Assembly: GCA_963971425.1 (NCBI GenBank)
Contig: OZ020525.1
Location: 17,242,187 to 17,306,186 of the forward strand
Length of the DNA: 64,000 bases
Direction of reading: 5' to 3'
Source: Bryoerythrophyllum caledonicum
Taxonomy: Eukaryota; Streptophyta; Bryopsida; Pottiales; Pottiaceae
How positions within the stretch are numbered: position 1 is the first letter of the stretch; every line of letters begins with the position of its first letter. The notes beneath the pieces were generated by a model that saw only the letters and a list, made by a program, of their open reading frames with translations, had not been told where the DNA came from and made no database searches. Positions 29,168-39,568 of the stretch are shown piece after piece. The translations under genes were made by a program, and so were the position numbers.

Positions 29168-30066
29168 TGTTAACCGGGGATTTAGGCTTCTTATGAGCTC
29201 CAGGTAGTAATTTTTCGAAGTTATTCAGTAGTTATGGTTACAAAGTAAACCAGTGGATGAATCTGGACAGTGGATGAGACTGTCCGGACTGGCAGTGGAT
29301 GAAACTGTCCAGTCGGGACTTTGGATGAACTGTCCAGATTTTGGATGAAACTGTCCGGACCTGGATGACATCCATTCGGACAGCTTTCATCCATTGTGGA
29401 GGATTAGGGTTTGGAGGGGTTAGAGAGCCACTCCTTGGGGGATGGGCTCTCTCTCTTCTCTCGGGTGTGCGTGTGTGCGGAGCTCTTGGTGTGTGTTAGA
29501 CTAGATTGTAGAAGTGGAGTTAGAGAGCTAGGAAGTGGACGTATTGTGTGAATCTTGAGTTGTATGGAGTATGGAAGAGGTTTATAAACGTTTGAGGAAG
29601 TAAAGCAAGACTTTGCTACTAGCTACGGTGTGTTTGTGTGAGGGTGTGAATGTGTGAGTAGGATCTTGTAGTTAGAAGATCATTTGGAGTTACATTTGGT
29701 TGTGAGTATTAGAGATTCGGCTTGAAAACACTAGATCTAATATAGATCTAGGCCGATCTACTAAACCCAACATCATTTCTGCACCTAAGAGTTAGAATCA
29801 AGTCCCGAATTGTTGTGGGTATAGTCTGGTTTGCTGTAAGTGAGTGCGGAAACTTCAGATCTGTGGGTTAAACTTAAGCAAAACAGCAGAAACGCAATTC
29901 TAACTAACTCTAGACTCAGATCTAGATCCAGATCTAGATCAATTCTGGAGTTTTAGACTCAGTAAAGGACCGGATCGGGACTTTTGTCTTGTTGCCCTGA
30001 ACTGTAGTTTGAATGAGCATAGAGATAATTGTTCATTCGACCATGAGGTGAAATCTCCCTTTAACA
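29168..30066 (+). repeat. 5' LTR
   Basis: Begins TGTTAACCGG and ends CCCTTTAACA. It contains six GGATGA words followed by CTGTCC or GGACAG between 29251 and 29380, then two inverted TCATCC-type words, and a candidate TATA box TTTATAAAC at 29581. AGATCTAGATC repeats occur near 29919-29940. It differs from the 3' LTR by A/G at about 29192, G/A at about 29841, A/T at about 29970 and G/A at about 29991. Confidence 0.95.
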
Positions 30067-30084
30067 TTGGCGACCATGCATAAG
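30067..30084 (+). promoter_or_regulatory. primer-binding site
   Basis: TTGGCGACCATGCATAAG follows the LTR directly. A TGG one base in complements a tRNA CCA 3' end, as in plant Ty3/gypsy elements. The tRNA cannot be named by eye. Confidence 0.65.
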
Positions 30085-30171
30085 TTCGGATCAAGTGGCT
30101 CTTGTTGACCCGCAGCGTAAGATCACAGTCTACTGGCGAGTAGCAAGCGGTGGTTCATCAAGCGGCAACAA

Positions 30172-30345
30172 AACAGTACAGACAACTGCAGACAGACACG
30201 GACAGACACGGACAGACACAGACAGCTGCAGACAGACACGGACAGACACAGACAGCTGCAGACACACAGACAGATACAGACAGACACAGACAGAGACAGA
30301 CAGACAGCTGCTGGCAGATACAGACAGCACAGACAGTGACAGACG
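30172..30345 (+). repeat. ACAGACAG-type tandem repeat in the leader
   Basis: Interspersed CAGACAGACACGG, CAGACACAGACAGCTG and related words make a degenerate 8-16-base tandem of about 170 bases. Both strands stay open through it, giving meaningless repeat peptides. It lies in the untranslated leader. Confidence 0.8.
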
Positions 30346-30381
30346 GAAGAAGTTTGGCGTCTACCTGCGTCATACCCGGCT

Positions 30382-30562
30382 GGAGTGAAATCTGGAGGAT
30401 ACCCTGTCGATACTCTGTTGGAGTGAAGTCTGGAGGATACCCTGTCGATACCCTACTGGAGTGAAGTCTGGAGGATACCCTGTCGATACCCTGTTGGAGT
30501 GCAGTCTAAATGATACCCTGTCAATACCCAGCTGGAGTGAAGTCCAGCGGATACCCTGAGGA
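30382..30562 (+). repeat. 38-bp minisatellite in the leader
   Basis: Units start at 30382, 30420, 30458, 30496 and 30534, each 38 bases, built on GGAGTGAAGTCTGGAGGATA plus CCCTGTCGATACCC and a short variable end. The fifth is partial and diverged. Confidence 0.8.
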
Positions 30563-30668
30563 AATCCTACACTATAGTTCAGTCCAGTGATGGACGGTAC
30601 TTCTGAACACTGGTGACGTTCACTGTAGTATCTGTAGTAGCCCCAAATAATTGACCAACTCAAGGTGA

Positions 30669-31199
30669 ATGGGATCAAGGACGAACGAAGAGCCCAACAG
30701 TAAGGCGCAGTTCTCATTGGCACAATCCATTGCAGCCTTTGACCAGTACGTCGGTAATCAACACTACCGGGGCTTTAAAGAGGAGGAGGACTTCTACACC
30801 GCCCCAAACAGTCCGTCCGGTTGTGACCATCTCACACCTGAAGAATTACAACGGGGCATCTTGCGACATCTGGAGTGTCCAGACTCCTATCACCCTAATC
30901 AGAGTCTTCCCCGACCTACTCCACGTTACAAGGAGACGTCCAAGATTACAATCCAGGAACTGGACTTGCACAACTCCCGAAGACTACGTTTAGACTCTCC
31001 ACCAGCAGATCCCGTGTTTGCATCTAGACCCCAGAAACAAACGGACAGTGGCGCACCCAGCACCTCTACATACGACACCCGGACACTTGCAGTGACTCGG
31101 GTACTCCCATTGGAACCTTGGAGCAGTGGTCTGGGAGACGATACACTGGAGGAGACATCGTGCAGCCAAGACTTGTCCAGATCTGGATCAGAGGACTGA
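30669..31199 (+). CDS. extra ORF upstream of gag
   Basis: A 176-codon intact frame, ATG 30669 to TGA 31197. The product is hydrophilic, rich in Ser, Pro, Thr, Glu and Asp, with no recognised domain; it opens MGSRTNEEPNSKAQFSLAQS. Large plant Tat-group elements such as Ogre also carry an unrelated ORF before gag, so the position is familiar even though the sequence is not. A candidate intron begins 38 bases after its stop. Confidence 0.5.
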   Translation: MGSRTNEEPNSKAQFSLAQSIAAFDQYVGNQHYRGFKEEEDFYTAPNSPSGCDHLTPEELQRGILRHLECPDSYHPNQSLPRPTPRYKETSKITIQELDLHNSRRLRLDSPPADPVFASRPQKQTDSGAPSTSTYDTRTLAVTRVLPLEPWSSGLGDDTLEETSCSQDLSRSGSED

Positions 31200-32045
31200 T
31201 CCTACGTCAAAAGGGGGATAGTCCAGTGTTACTGAGGTAAGTTCCAAATCCAAAACATTTCACAGTTCTGCAACAATTGGAGGGAATAGAAATGTGTGTG
31301 GCTGAATGTCATCGAAGTATGTTAAACAAAAATTAGTACTGGAACATAGATGATAGAACCAGTGAAACATCTGGGAAAAACTATATATAAATCTGGACAT
31401 AAATGAAGAAACTGGACATTTACTGGATATATCAGTGAAGAATCTGGGCAAAACTAGACATGAATTGGATATAACCCTAGATATTTATTAGACATCTGGA
31501 TATTCACTAAAAATTACGATGAAAACATAAAAACCATAAAAACCAGAAAAAGGAAGAACAAACAACATATGCAACAAAAGTGTAGGGAGGAAAGAAAAAC
31601 AAGAGAAGAAAACCTAAACCGGTTGAGAACAGTTAGGGCAACACTGAGACCTAAGACTCAAAGGAATTAGGTAAGAAGCAAGGGTGGAGCTGGAAATCAA
31701 ATCCAGACATCCAGTGGGAAATGAACCAGAAAGGAAACAGTGGCTGGACCAGTGTTATCCCAGGGAGAATGTTGGCAGAGAATATTTGATGGCGAAAGAA
31801 ATGATCTAGAACCGGGAAAGGACCTAACCTGAATGAAAAGCAGGTACTACTGACTACTGGTATGAGTGGGGAGATCTGGGTGTAGAAACAGGACAGTGGC
31901 AGAGACCAGAACAGGTGCAGGTTACAATAGCAGTACCGAAGGAGGTAACTGACTGGAGGACCGCACACTGGATTACTGGAGAAACACACTGCTGGAGTGA
32001 TACAACAGAGAAATCGCAAAATACAGTGGCAGCGCTTGCTACAGG
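31200..32045 (+). other. spacer with internal polypurine copy and candidate intron
   Basis: No gene. AAAAGGGGGATA at 31210-31221 repeats the terminal polypurine tract. GAG|GTAAGT at 31235-31243 is a consensus splice donor, and TTGCTACAG ending at 32044 is a good acceptor placed one base before the gag ATG at 32046. An 807-base intron (31238-32044) would bring the gag start close to the upstream exon. Confidence 0.4.
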
Positions 32046-35000
32046 ATGGAGGGAGACTATGAAGGTCTAGACATGGAGTTCGCAGCAAGATTCCAAGCAC
32101 AGCAAGAGAGGAGACGAATCCTACCGAGAATTCAGGAGCAGACAGCCGAGGCAGATGACACTACAGGATACCGAAATCCAAGCTCAGAGGAGAGTACGGC
32201 GAACCGGAGGCAACCAGTAGACATGGAGGTGATTGGTGATAATTCATCACAGGGGGCATACGATTTGCCCCCGAGAAGACCAGACGGACCCGGAGATCTA
32301 GGAGAGCTCCCGATCCGGACAAGGCAGGACAACAGAGAAGCAGAAGGAGCACAAGAGATGAACCGGAGGGAGTTTGGCGTCCACGAAGACACACTCCACC
32401 ACCGATGGGAGCCGGTTCAGACAAATATCAACATGCTGGTCAATGATCCAGACCCAGAGGAGAGGATGGATCTCCGGGCATGGGAAAGACCGCCAACTCC
32501 AAGAAATGAAGCTCAAACTCCAGACAATCTGCGTGCAAGTCTAGACGAGATGAGCCAGAGGTTGGGGCAAGAAAATCCTAGAAGATACGGTCCAGACATG
32601 GGACGTTCGGGTCCAGTTCTGAGACATTCTGGACCAGATCAGCACAGGAAACCAACCGTCCACTTCAGAGAAGAAGAGGATTTTGACCATGATCCAGAGT
32701 TCATAGCGGAACAAAGGCGCATGCTGCACGAATTTAAGGCTCATCAGAGAGCAGAGAAGGAGGCTAGACGTCAACGGACACAAGGAGATCCAATACAGCA
32801 GAACCGGAGTCAGTGGGGCTATCCGACAAAGTCTGGCCCTGAACTTCCGGAAGCTATGCCGCTACTGCAAGAGCAGACACAACGTCAGGATGCAGAAAAA
32901 GCATGGCACGACGAGCAACGACGCTTGGAAGTACAGAGGGTCGAAGACATTCAGCGGCGGAGAGAAGTAGCTCGGCGGAACACTTTCCAGTGGTGGGAAG
33001 AGTGGCGGAACGCTGCTGAACCATCTACGGAAGCACCAAAACTGGACCCGTTAAGAAGATGGCGACACTTTTCAGAAACCGGCCCTCCAGATTATCTGGG
33101 AGGCTCATCCAGACCATCAGGCCCAGAAGAACGAGAATACATGGACCAGAGGCCGCCCAAGACAATGGGAGCCGCATCAACGTCCAGACCCAGCGGTAGG
33201 GAAGTAGGTCCAGGAGGGCCAGTCCATCCAACTGAAAACTCTCGAAGGCCACCAGAACCGGCGAACTATATGGAGCAGCCGTATGTGGACACCTATCCTA
33301 TGGTCTATCCACCTCAGGTCAGCCGATCAGAGCCTAGACCCACGGCAACAGATTTTGTCCGAATGGGTCCACCTCCAGGTCTGGCTCTAAAACCAAACCT
33401 CAGCTATCCACCAATGGTGGATGGCAGACTGCTATATACTGGAGAAGCAGGCCACCGAGGACCTATTCGGGGATATCCAGAACCAACGCATCCTCCACCA
33501 CGTTATTCAGCTGGACCTCCAGCAACAGACCCAGCCTGGCGTCCAGCAGCAACTCCAGTCTGGAGAACCACAGCACCCCCGGTGGTGGTACCGAATCGGA
33601 AACCCCTCCCGTATACCAAGAACAAAGAAGGGAGCAACCCAGATGCTCACATACTCCAGTTTGAGCGAACATTATGGCACAATGGGGAAACCGACGAACA
33701 AGTTATCATCAACTTGTTCGGAACCACATTGGGCGACAAGGTTGGGGCCTGGTATGAAACATACCTGGAGAATCATCTTTACTGCTCGTGGGCGGACATC
33801 AAGGCAGCATTCCGAAAACGCTACAGGAGCCAGACTACTGATGAAGCCGTGTATCGGGAGCTGAACTCTTTCGCCCAGCAGGTGGGAGAAAAAGTCCAGG
33901 ACTATTATGACCGGTTTATGACATTGATGAAATGTCTACAGTCGGATCCAGGCGAGGGCTTCCGGATTACCAACTTCAGAGCTGGACTTTTGGAGTACAT
34001 CAAGTTTACCACCAGTATTGCTCCAGCCCGGACTTTGACGGAGTTGCTCGATGCAGCACTTCGGTGCGAAGAGAATTGTACAGACCTGAATGGTAAAACA
34101 ACAGGCATCGAGATTCGGAGAAACGACTCCAGTGGCAAAGGAGGGGGTACCACAAGTAAGGCGGTAACTCCAGAAGTGCCCAAGAAATTCTGCACCCGTT
34201 GCAAACGTGCAGGACATCTGGAGCCGGATTGCTGGTTTAATCCAGATAATCCACAAGGACTACCTCGCAGAACCACGGAAGGAGCACCAGTGAATGTCAA
34301 TGAAGTCCGGATCCAGCCCGAGTCGAACCAAGGCACACAACAGAACTCTTCCGGAAGCTACTCCAGACCAGGGTATTCGCGCTCTGGAGGTGGAGACTCT
34401 AATTATAACCGGCCTGAAGTTTGCCACTTACGCGGTCAACCGGGGCACTGGAGATACAATTGCCCATGCAAGAAAGAGTGGGAAGAGTTTCTGGCCACGA
34501 CGGCTAAGACCAAGGTTAATCCAGCCCATCACGTCAGCAACGTGGAGATCCAGCTACTGGAGGAAGCAGGTCCAGTTGCAGTAGCTAGCCTGACTAGAGC
34601 TCAGCGTCTCAAAGCAGGATTAGCATCTCCAGAGAAGGCAGACCGAGCACCCGAACCCAGGAGTGCTTGGACTAAGGCGGACTGGAAAGAAGAAGAGAGA
34701 TTGCGGAACGAGATGATGGATACTATTAAGGAGATCCAGGAGCGGGAACAGGCCGATCAAGGAACGACCTCTACCCAGCCCAATCAAGACCCAGACAAGG
34801 AAGCTATACCTTCCTCTTTGGAGGATTGGATGGAATTTCCAGACTCTGATGTTCTGGAGAGTCGAGTCCGGATCAAGGAGACCACACCAAGCAAGTTACC
34901 TACGTTCAGGGGTTCAACAGATATTATTCCTGGAGTTGGAAGGAGGATATTACAGAGTCCAGTAACGGTGACTCTAGGGCAACTACTGCACATGGCGCCC

Positions 35001-38000
35001 AACCTCAGGGACTTTATGAAGACTCATTTGTTTCCCTCTCCAGAACCACAGCCAACTCCAGACCCGAGTCCCACTCCAAAGACAAATCCAGATCAATCCA
35101 GGGTACAGCGTCCAATTTCTAGTGCCGCAGTGGATGTAGACCGGAACTTGCCTGTACTGCGCGTACAAATAGGTACTGGAACTTTGGAGAATGTTCTGTT
35201 GGATGGAGGATCTGGGGTTAATCTCATCACGGTCGAGGAGCGGAAGCGTCTTGGCCTGAGCGACCCACAGGCTGCACCCTACAGATTACGTATGGCAGAC
35301 CAGACGGTTGTCGAACCGGTGGGACTTATTCGGAATGTCAAGATTCACATTCATGGAATCCCATATATGATCAGTCTTACGGTGATCAAGAACAAGGAGG
35401 TTAATGAAGCCTATAGTATGTTGCTCGGAAGACCATGGCTGATAGATGCCAAAGTCCAGCACGATTGGGGCAACAACCTGGTGACAATTCGAGGAGGCGG
35501 CACAGTGAAAACCATTCCGGTTAATCAACGCACAGGTCCCAGACCGAAGCTCCCGGAAGTGGTGGTCGCCTATAGCTTTGAGGTTGGACTCACCGAGGAG
35601 GAGGAGTCTAGGTGGTTGGAAACAGAATCAGACATTTTGGTCATTGGGACAGTCACACTACCCAGTTTCGGTCCAAGTCCAGATTCGAACTTGCTCCCAG
35701 ACACTCCCACGTTACAGAAGATGGTGTTAGACCCGCAGGCTTCTTCCGAGGGCCAGACAAGTCCAGATGCCACGTACCCGGATCACTTCTACACATTCAC
35801 GGAAGGTGACATTGATGTAGACGAAACTCCAGCGAGAGTCAAAGTCCAGAACATGAAGGTGGCGGCTTGGACACTCCCCGAGTCAGAACAACTGCGGAAG
35901 GTCAATGTTGGGACAGAGGAGGACCCACAGTATTTAAAGATTAATGCTGATCTGGATCCGGAACTGGCAGCACAAGCAGAGACACTCCTTCGGGAATATA
36001 AGGATGTCTTTGCCTGGACGTACAAAGATTTGAAGGGAATTCCCCCTTCGATAGCCCAGCATAGAATTGAGTTGGACAAGGATATTCCTCCAGCACATCA
36101 AGCGAGATACAGGATGAATCCTAACTATGCCAGCATTGTCAAGCGGGATCTGGACAAATTGCTACAGGCTGGATTCATCACACCTGTGGAAGATGCCACA
36201 TGGCTATCACCAATAGTCATAGTGCCGAAGAAGAATGGAAAATTGCGTATCTGCGTAGATTTTCGGAAGTTGAATGCGGCAACCAAGAAAGATCCATATC
36301 CGTTGCCTTTTACGGAGGAAGTACTGGATACTGTCGCAGGACATGAGATGTACTCCTTCCTGGACGGGTATTCTGGATATCATCAGATCCAGATTGCCCC
36401 GGAGGATAGATACAAGACGGCATTTGTTACAGATTGGGGAGCTTTTGTCTGGATGGTGATGCCATTCGGACTCAAGAATGCTCCACCCACGTACCAGAGA
36501 GCGGTAAACCGAGCTTTTCGGGAATATATTAACGATTTCATGAAGTTGTTTCTAGACGATTTCAGCGTCTATAGTGATATTTTCACTCACCTGGAGAAAC
36601 TTCGATTGTGCTTTATTAAATGTCGGGAGTATGGCATAAGTCTGAACCCGGACAAATGTGCACTACTGGTGTACTCTGGAATCATATTGGGCCATGTCGT
36701 GTCCAAGGACGGCAAATTTCCAGACCCGAAGAAGATCGAGGTCATTGCCAATATGCCCAGACCGACAAAACCTGGAGATGTCCAGGTGTTTAACGGCTTT
36801 GCCCAGTTCAACAGATGCTATATCCGGTCTTATGCGCACATCATGGAGCCTATTACCAAGCTCATGCGAAAAACCGAGGAGTTCATCTGGACTGAACAAT
36901 GCGCGAAAGCTTGGCTGGATATCAAGGAGAAGTACCAGAATGCCCCGATTCTAATTGTGCCACACTGGGATCTGGAGTTCCACCTACATACTGATGCATC
37001 AAACATCGCCGTGGGAGTTATGTTGGCCCAGAATCCCACTGGGAAATGTGACCAGCCCATCTCCTATGCTTCTCGACTGTTGAATTCAGCCGAGAAGAAT
37101 TACACCACGACAGAACGGGAGGCTCTGGCGATGGTATACGCTCTAAACAAGTACAGACACTATTTGTTAGGCAATAAAATTATCTTTTATGTGGATCATA
37201 TGGCTTTAGTGTACCTGGTCAATAAACCGCAGGTATCCGGGAGAATTGCACGATGGCTCTTGTTGTTTCAAGAGTACGACTTCACTGTGGTTTACAAACC
37301 AGGCAAGACTCATGGCATAGCAGATGCGTTGTCGAGATTACCCAATGGGGAACCAGCCACTGGAGTTGAGGATCAGACTGGAGATGCTGGCCTGTTTTAC
37401 GTGAACCCAGAGTGGTTACCAGATGTGACGGCCTACCTCCGTACTGGACATTTACGTCCAGAATTAACCAAGGATGAACAACGAAAGCTCATCCTCAAAT
37501 CATTGCCGTTCACCCTCATCTCTGGAGTGCTGCACAAGAGGGGGCAGGATTTGGTTATCCGTCGAGTACTGGACCCAGTCCAAGCAGAACTGGTCATGCG
37601 GGAGCTACATGCTGGAGTTGGGGGCGGCCATTTTTCGCAGGATATTACAGCCCGGAAAATTCTGGATGCTGGATATTGGTGGCCAGCCCTACATAGAGAC
37701 GTATCTGAATATTGTCGAGCTTGTGACAAATGTCAACGTGTGGGCGGGATGGCCAACACTGGGCTGGCCCAACTAGTTACCAGCATGCCAGCGGAGCCCT
37801 TTATGAAGTGGGGTTTGGACTTTATTGGGCCCATTAAACCCATGGCGTCCAGAACTGGGTGTCGGTATATTCTAGTGGCAACGGATTATGCCACCAAGTG
37901 GGTCGAGGCTCGGGCTTTGAAAACAAACTCCGCTGCTGTTACTGCAAGGTTTCTGTACGAACAGATACTGACCAGGTATGGGTGTCCTTTGACACTTGTC

Positions 38001-39218
38001 AGCGACCAAGGCTCCCACTTTATCAATGAGACAATAGAGAATATGGTGGACCATTTTCTACTCCAGCACCGGACTTCTACAACATACTATCCACAAGGTA
38101 ATGGTCAAGCGGAATCTACCAACAAGGTGATTGGTCAGCTCCTCACAAAGTTGGTGAATGAGAAGCGCACGGACTGGGATGAACATCTCCATACTGTGTT
38201 GTTCTCCTACCGAACCGCATACAAGGTATCAACTGGACATACACCATTCCAGTTGGTATATGGCTTACATCCATTGATGCCAACGGAGTATCTGATTCCG
38301 ACCCGGACATCGGAAGGTTCTCTGGACTATACGTCTACACGTGTCCTGACAGCTCGAATTGCAGATCTGGAACAGGTAGACACATACCGAACAGTGGCCC
38401 AGGAGCAAGTTGGCAAACGGCAGTGGGACCGAGCGCTCTGGAGTCAGCAACATTACAAGCAGAAAGACTTCCAGATTGGAGATCATGTTTTATGGTATCC
38501 AAAGGGCCATAAGGAACACGCGGGCAAATTCAAGAGTCGGTGGTTTGGACCTTACCGAATCCAGTACAGGTTACAGAACAATACAGTTCTTCTAGTAAAG
38601 GTGGACAATTTCGACCCCAACCCGATACTGGTCAACATTATCAAACTCAAGCCGTATCGGTTCTATGAGAAAGACCAGGCCCTCCCAGTGATTCCCGGTG
38701 ACTCAATCCAGGGATGGATTGTACAGCAAAAGGGGGATAGAGGTCCGGAAGACCAAGTGCAGATCACTTCATCTTTTTTGGGAAGTTCAGATGCTACAAC
38801 AACTCTAGCAGGAGTAAATCAGATAGAGCAAATGACCCACGAAGTCAATCTGGAGTTGTCTGGACGTGGTGGTCCGGAAGAATTGAAGCTCTCTGAACAT
38901 GGTGGTCCAGAGAATATGTCAACACCTGTACACGGACTTATACAGCCCAGAAGTCCAGGGGAGCGCTTGAATCTTCAAGGGATGCAGATGAACCGTGAAG
39001 GACTTGGATGTCTGGAGTTTACAGAGGGAGGAGAATTTGGAACGGTGGCCCAGAAGAATCCGAGTGAATTGCAGAGTCCAGTGTTTACTTCAACATTGGC
39101 AATACACAACCAACTGGACACTAGCTACCTCTGGCCGGACATCCACACACCAGAAAGTCAACAAAAAGAGGAAGGCAACTCCAGAAGAAACCAACAGCAA
39201 CAGGAGGAGGAAGAATAG
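32046..39218 (+). CDS. gag-pol polyprotein, 2390 residues, uninterrupted
   Basis: One frame from ATG 32046 to TAG 39216. Residues 1-560 are charged and Pro/Gln-rich. The gag capsid-like core is at about 560-640 (WADIKAAFRKRY, VQDYYDRFMTLMK). Zinc knuckles are CTRCKRAGHLEPDC (about 716-730) and CHLRGQPGHWRYNC (about 793-806), the second lacking its second Cys. The protease DGGSGVN is near 1053. The reverse transcriptase at about 1350-1520 has FLDD in place of YxDD, the RNase H at about 1645-1770 shows HTDAS, and the integrase at about 1855-2080 has an HHCC finger (HAG...H, CRACDKC) and DFIG / SDQGSHF / GQAESTNK for the Asp-Asp-Glu triad. WFGPYRI follows at about 2168. An AAAAGGGGGATA copy lies in frame at 38728-38739. 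Confidence 0.95.
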   Translation: MEGDYEGLDMEFAARFQAQQERRRILPRIQEQTAEADDTTGYRNPSSEESTANRRQPVDMEVIGDNSSQGAYDLPPRRPDGPGDLGELPIRTRQDNREAEGAQEMNRREFGVHEDTLHHRWEPVQTNINMLVNDPDPEERMDLRAWERPPTPRNEAQTPDNLRASLDEMSQRLGQENPRRYGPDMGRSGPVLRHSGPDQHRKPTVHFREEEDFDHDPEFIAEQRRMLHEFKAHQRAEKEARRQRTQGDPIQQNRSQWGYPTKSGPELPEAMPLLQEQTQRQDAEKAWHDEQRRLEVQRVEDIQRRREVARRNTFQWWEEWRNAAEPSTEAPKLDPLRRWRHFSETGPPDYLGGSSRPSGPEEREYMDQRPPKTMGAASTSRPSGREVGPGGPVHPTENSRRPPEPANYMEQPYVDTYPMVYPPQVSRSEPRPTATDFVRMGPPPGLALKPNLSYPPMVDGRLLYTGEAGHRGPIRGYPEPTHPPPRYSAGPPATDPAWRPAATPVWRTTAPPVVVPNRKPLPYTKNKEGSNPDAHILQFERTLWHNGETDEQVIINLFGTTLGDKVGAWYETYLENHLYCSWADIKAAFRKRYRSQTTDEAVYRELNSFAQQVGEKVQDYYDRFMTLMKCLQSDPGEGFRITNFRAGLLEYIKFTTSIAPARTLTELLDAALRCEENCTDLNGKTTGIEIRRNDSSGKGGGTTSKAVTPEVPKKFCTRCKRAGHLEPDCWFNPDNPQGLPRRTTEGAPVNVNEVRIQPESNQGTQQNSSGSYSRPGYSRSGGGDSNYNRPEVCHLRGQPGHWRYNCPCKKEWEEFLATTAKTKVNPAHHVSNVEIQLLEEAGPVAVASLTRAQRLKAGLASPEKADRAPEPRSAWTKADWKEEERLRNEMMDTIKEIQEREQADQGTTSTQPNQDPDKEAIPSSLEDWMEFPDSDVLESRVRIKETTPSKLPTFRGSTDIIPGVGRRILQSPVTVTLGQLLHMAPNLRDFMKTHLFPSPEPQPTPDPSPTPKTNPDQSRVQRPISSAAVDVDRNLPVLRVQIGTGTLENVLLDGGSGVNLITVEERKRLGLSDPQAAPYRLRMADQTVVEPVGLIRNVKIHIHGIPYMISLTVIKNKEVNEAYSMLLGRPWLIDAKVQHDWGNNLVTIRGGGTVKTIPVNQRTGPRPKLPEVVVAYSFEVGLTEEEESRWLETESDILVIGTVTLPSFGPSPDSNLLPDTPTLQKMVLDPQASSEGQTSPDATYPDHFYTFTEGDIDVDETPARVKVQNMKVAAWTLPESEQLRKVNVGTEEDPQYLKINADLDPELAAQAETLLREYKDVFAWTYKDLKGIPPSIAQHRIELDKDIPPAHQARYRMNPNYASIVKRDLDKLLQAGFITPVEDATWLSPIVIVPKKNGKLRICVDFRKLNAATKKDPYPLPFTEEVLDTVAGHEMYSFLDGYSGYHQIQIAPEDRYKTAFVTDWGAFVWMVMPFGLKNAPPTYQRAVNRAFREYINDFMKLFLDDFSVYSDIFTHLEKLRLCFIKCREYGISLNPDKCALLVYSGIILGHVVSKDGKFPDPKKIEVIANMPRPTKPGDVQVFNGFAQFNRCYIRSYAHIMEPITKLMRKTEEFIWTEQCAKAWLDIKEKYQNAPILIVPHWDLEFHLHTDASNIAVGVMLAQNPTGKCDQPISYASRLLNSAEKNYTTTEREALAMVYALNKYRHYLLGNKIIFYVDHMALVYLVNKPQVSGRIARWLLLFQEYDFTVVYKPGKTHGIADALSRLPNGEPATGVEDQTGDAGLFYVNPEWLPDVTAYLRTGHLRPELTKDEQRKLILKSLPFTLISGVLHKRGQDLVIRRVLDPVQAELVMRELHAGVGGGHFSQDITARKILDAGYWWPALHRDVSEYCRACDKCQRVGGMANTGLAQLVTSMPAEPFMKWGLDFIGPIKPMASRTGCRYILVATDYATKWVEARALKTNSAAVTARFLYEQILTRYGCPLTLVSDQGSHFINETIENMVDHFLLQHRTSTTYYPQGNGQAESTNKVIGQLLTKLVNEKRTDWDEHLHTVLFSYRTAYKVSTGHTPFQLVYGLHPLMPTEYLIPTRTSEGSLDYTSTRVLTARIADLEQVDTYRTVAQEQVGKRQWDRALWSQQHYKQKDFQIGDHVLWYPKGHKEHAGKFKSRWFGPYRIQYRLQNNTVLLVKVDNFDPNPILVNIIKLKPYRFYEKDQALPVIPGDSIQGWIVQQKGDRGPEDQVQITSSFLGSSDATTTLAGVNQIEQMTHEVNLELSGRGGPEELKLSEHGGPENMSTPVHGLIQPRSPGERLNLQGMQMNREGLGCLEFTEGGEFGTVAQKNPSELQSPVFTSTLAIHNQLDTSYLWPDIHTPESQQKEEGNSRRNQQQQEEEE

Positions 39219-39568
39219 AGACGGGAGATTGAGCAGAAACGGTGGGGGCTGATGTTAGGATGCAACATGGTGGCCATAGTGGAGAAAGAAACGGGCCAAG
39301 GGAGTAGAGAAAACCTCAGTCCCAGCATGCGGCGGACCACTAAGGTACAACCTCTGTGTGAGATGAATTTTTCATTCCAAATAGACAAAAGTAGTAAAAA
39401 AGAGCAAATTATATCAGGAGTAGATGAAATTTACTCTGATGAATTTTTGTTTTTTCTGGACACACATAGTACTGAGGAGCTTTACGGGCAAAATCCAATT
39501 TTATCCAAATTAGAGAGAATTAGTTCAAAAAAAATGATAAAATATCCAGATCAGATGAAAATTGGAGG

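Noticed and set aside
30095..30388. Peptide of [13 protein letters not shown] repeats
   Set aside because: By-product of the ACAGACAG tract, open on both strands, in the retroelement leader.
30382..30562. CRISPR-like array
   Set aside because: Units are contiguous 38-base tandem repeats without unique spacers; no cas genes. The same holds for 28291-28505 and the GC-rich arrays.
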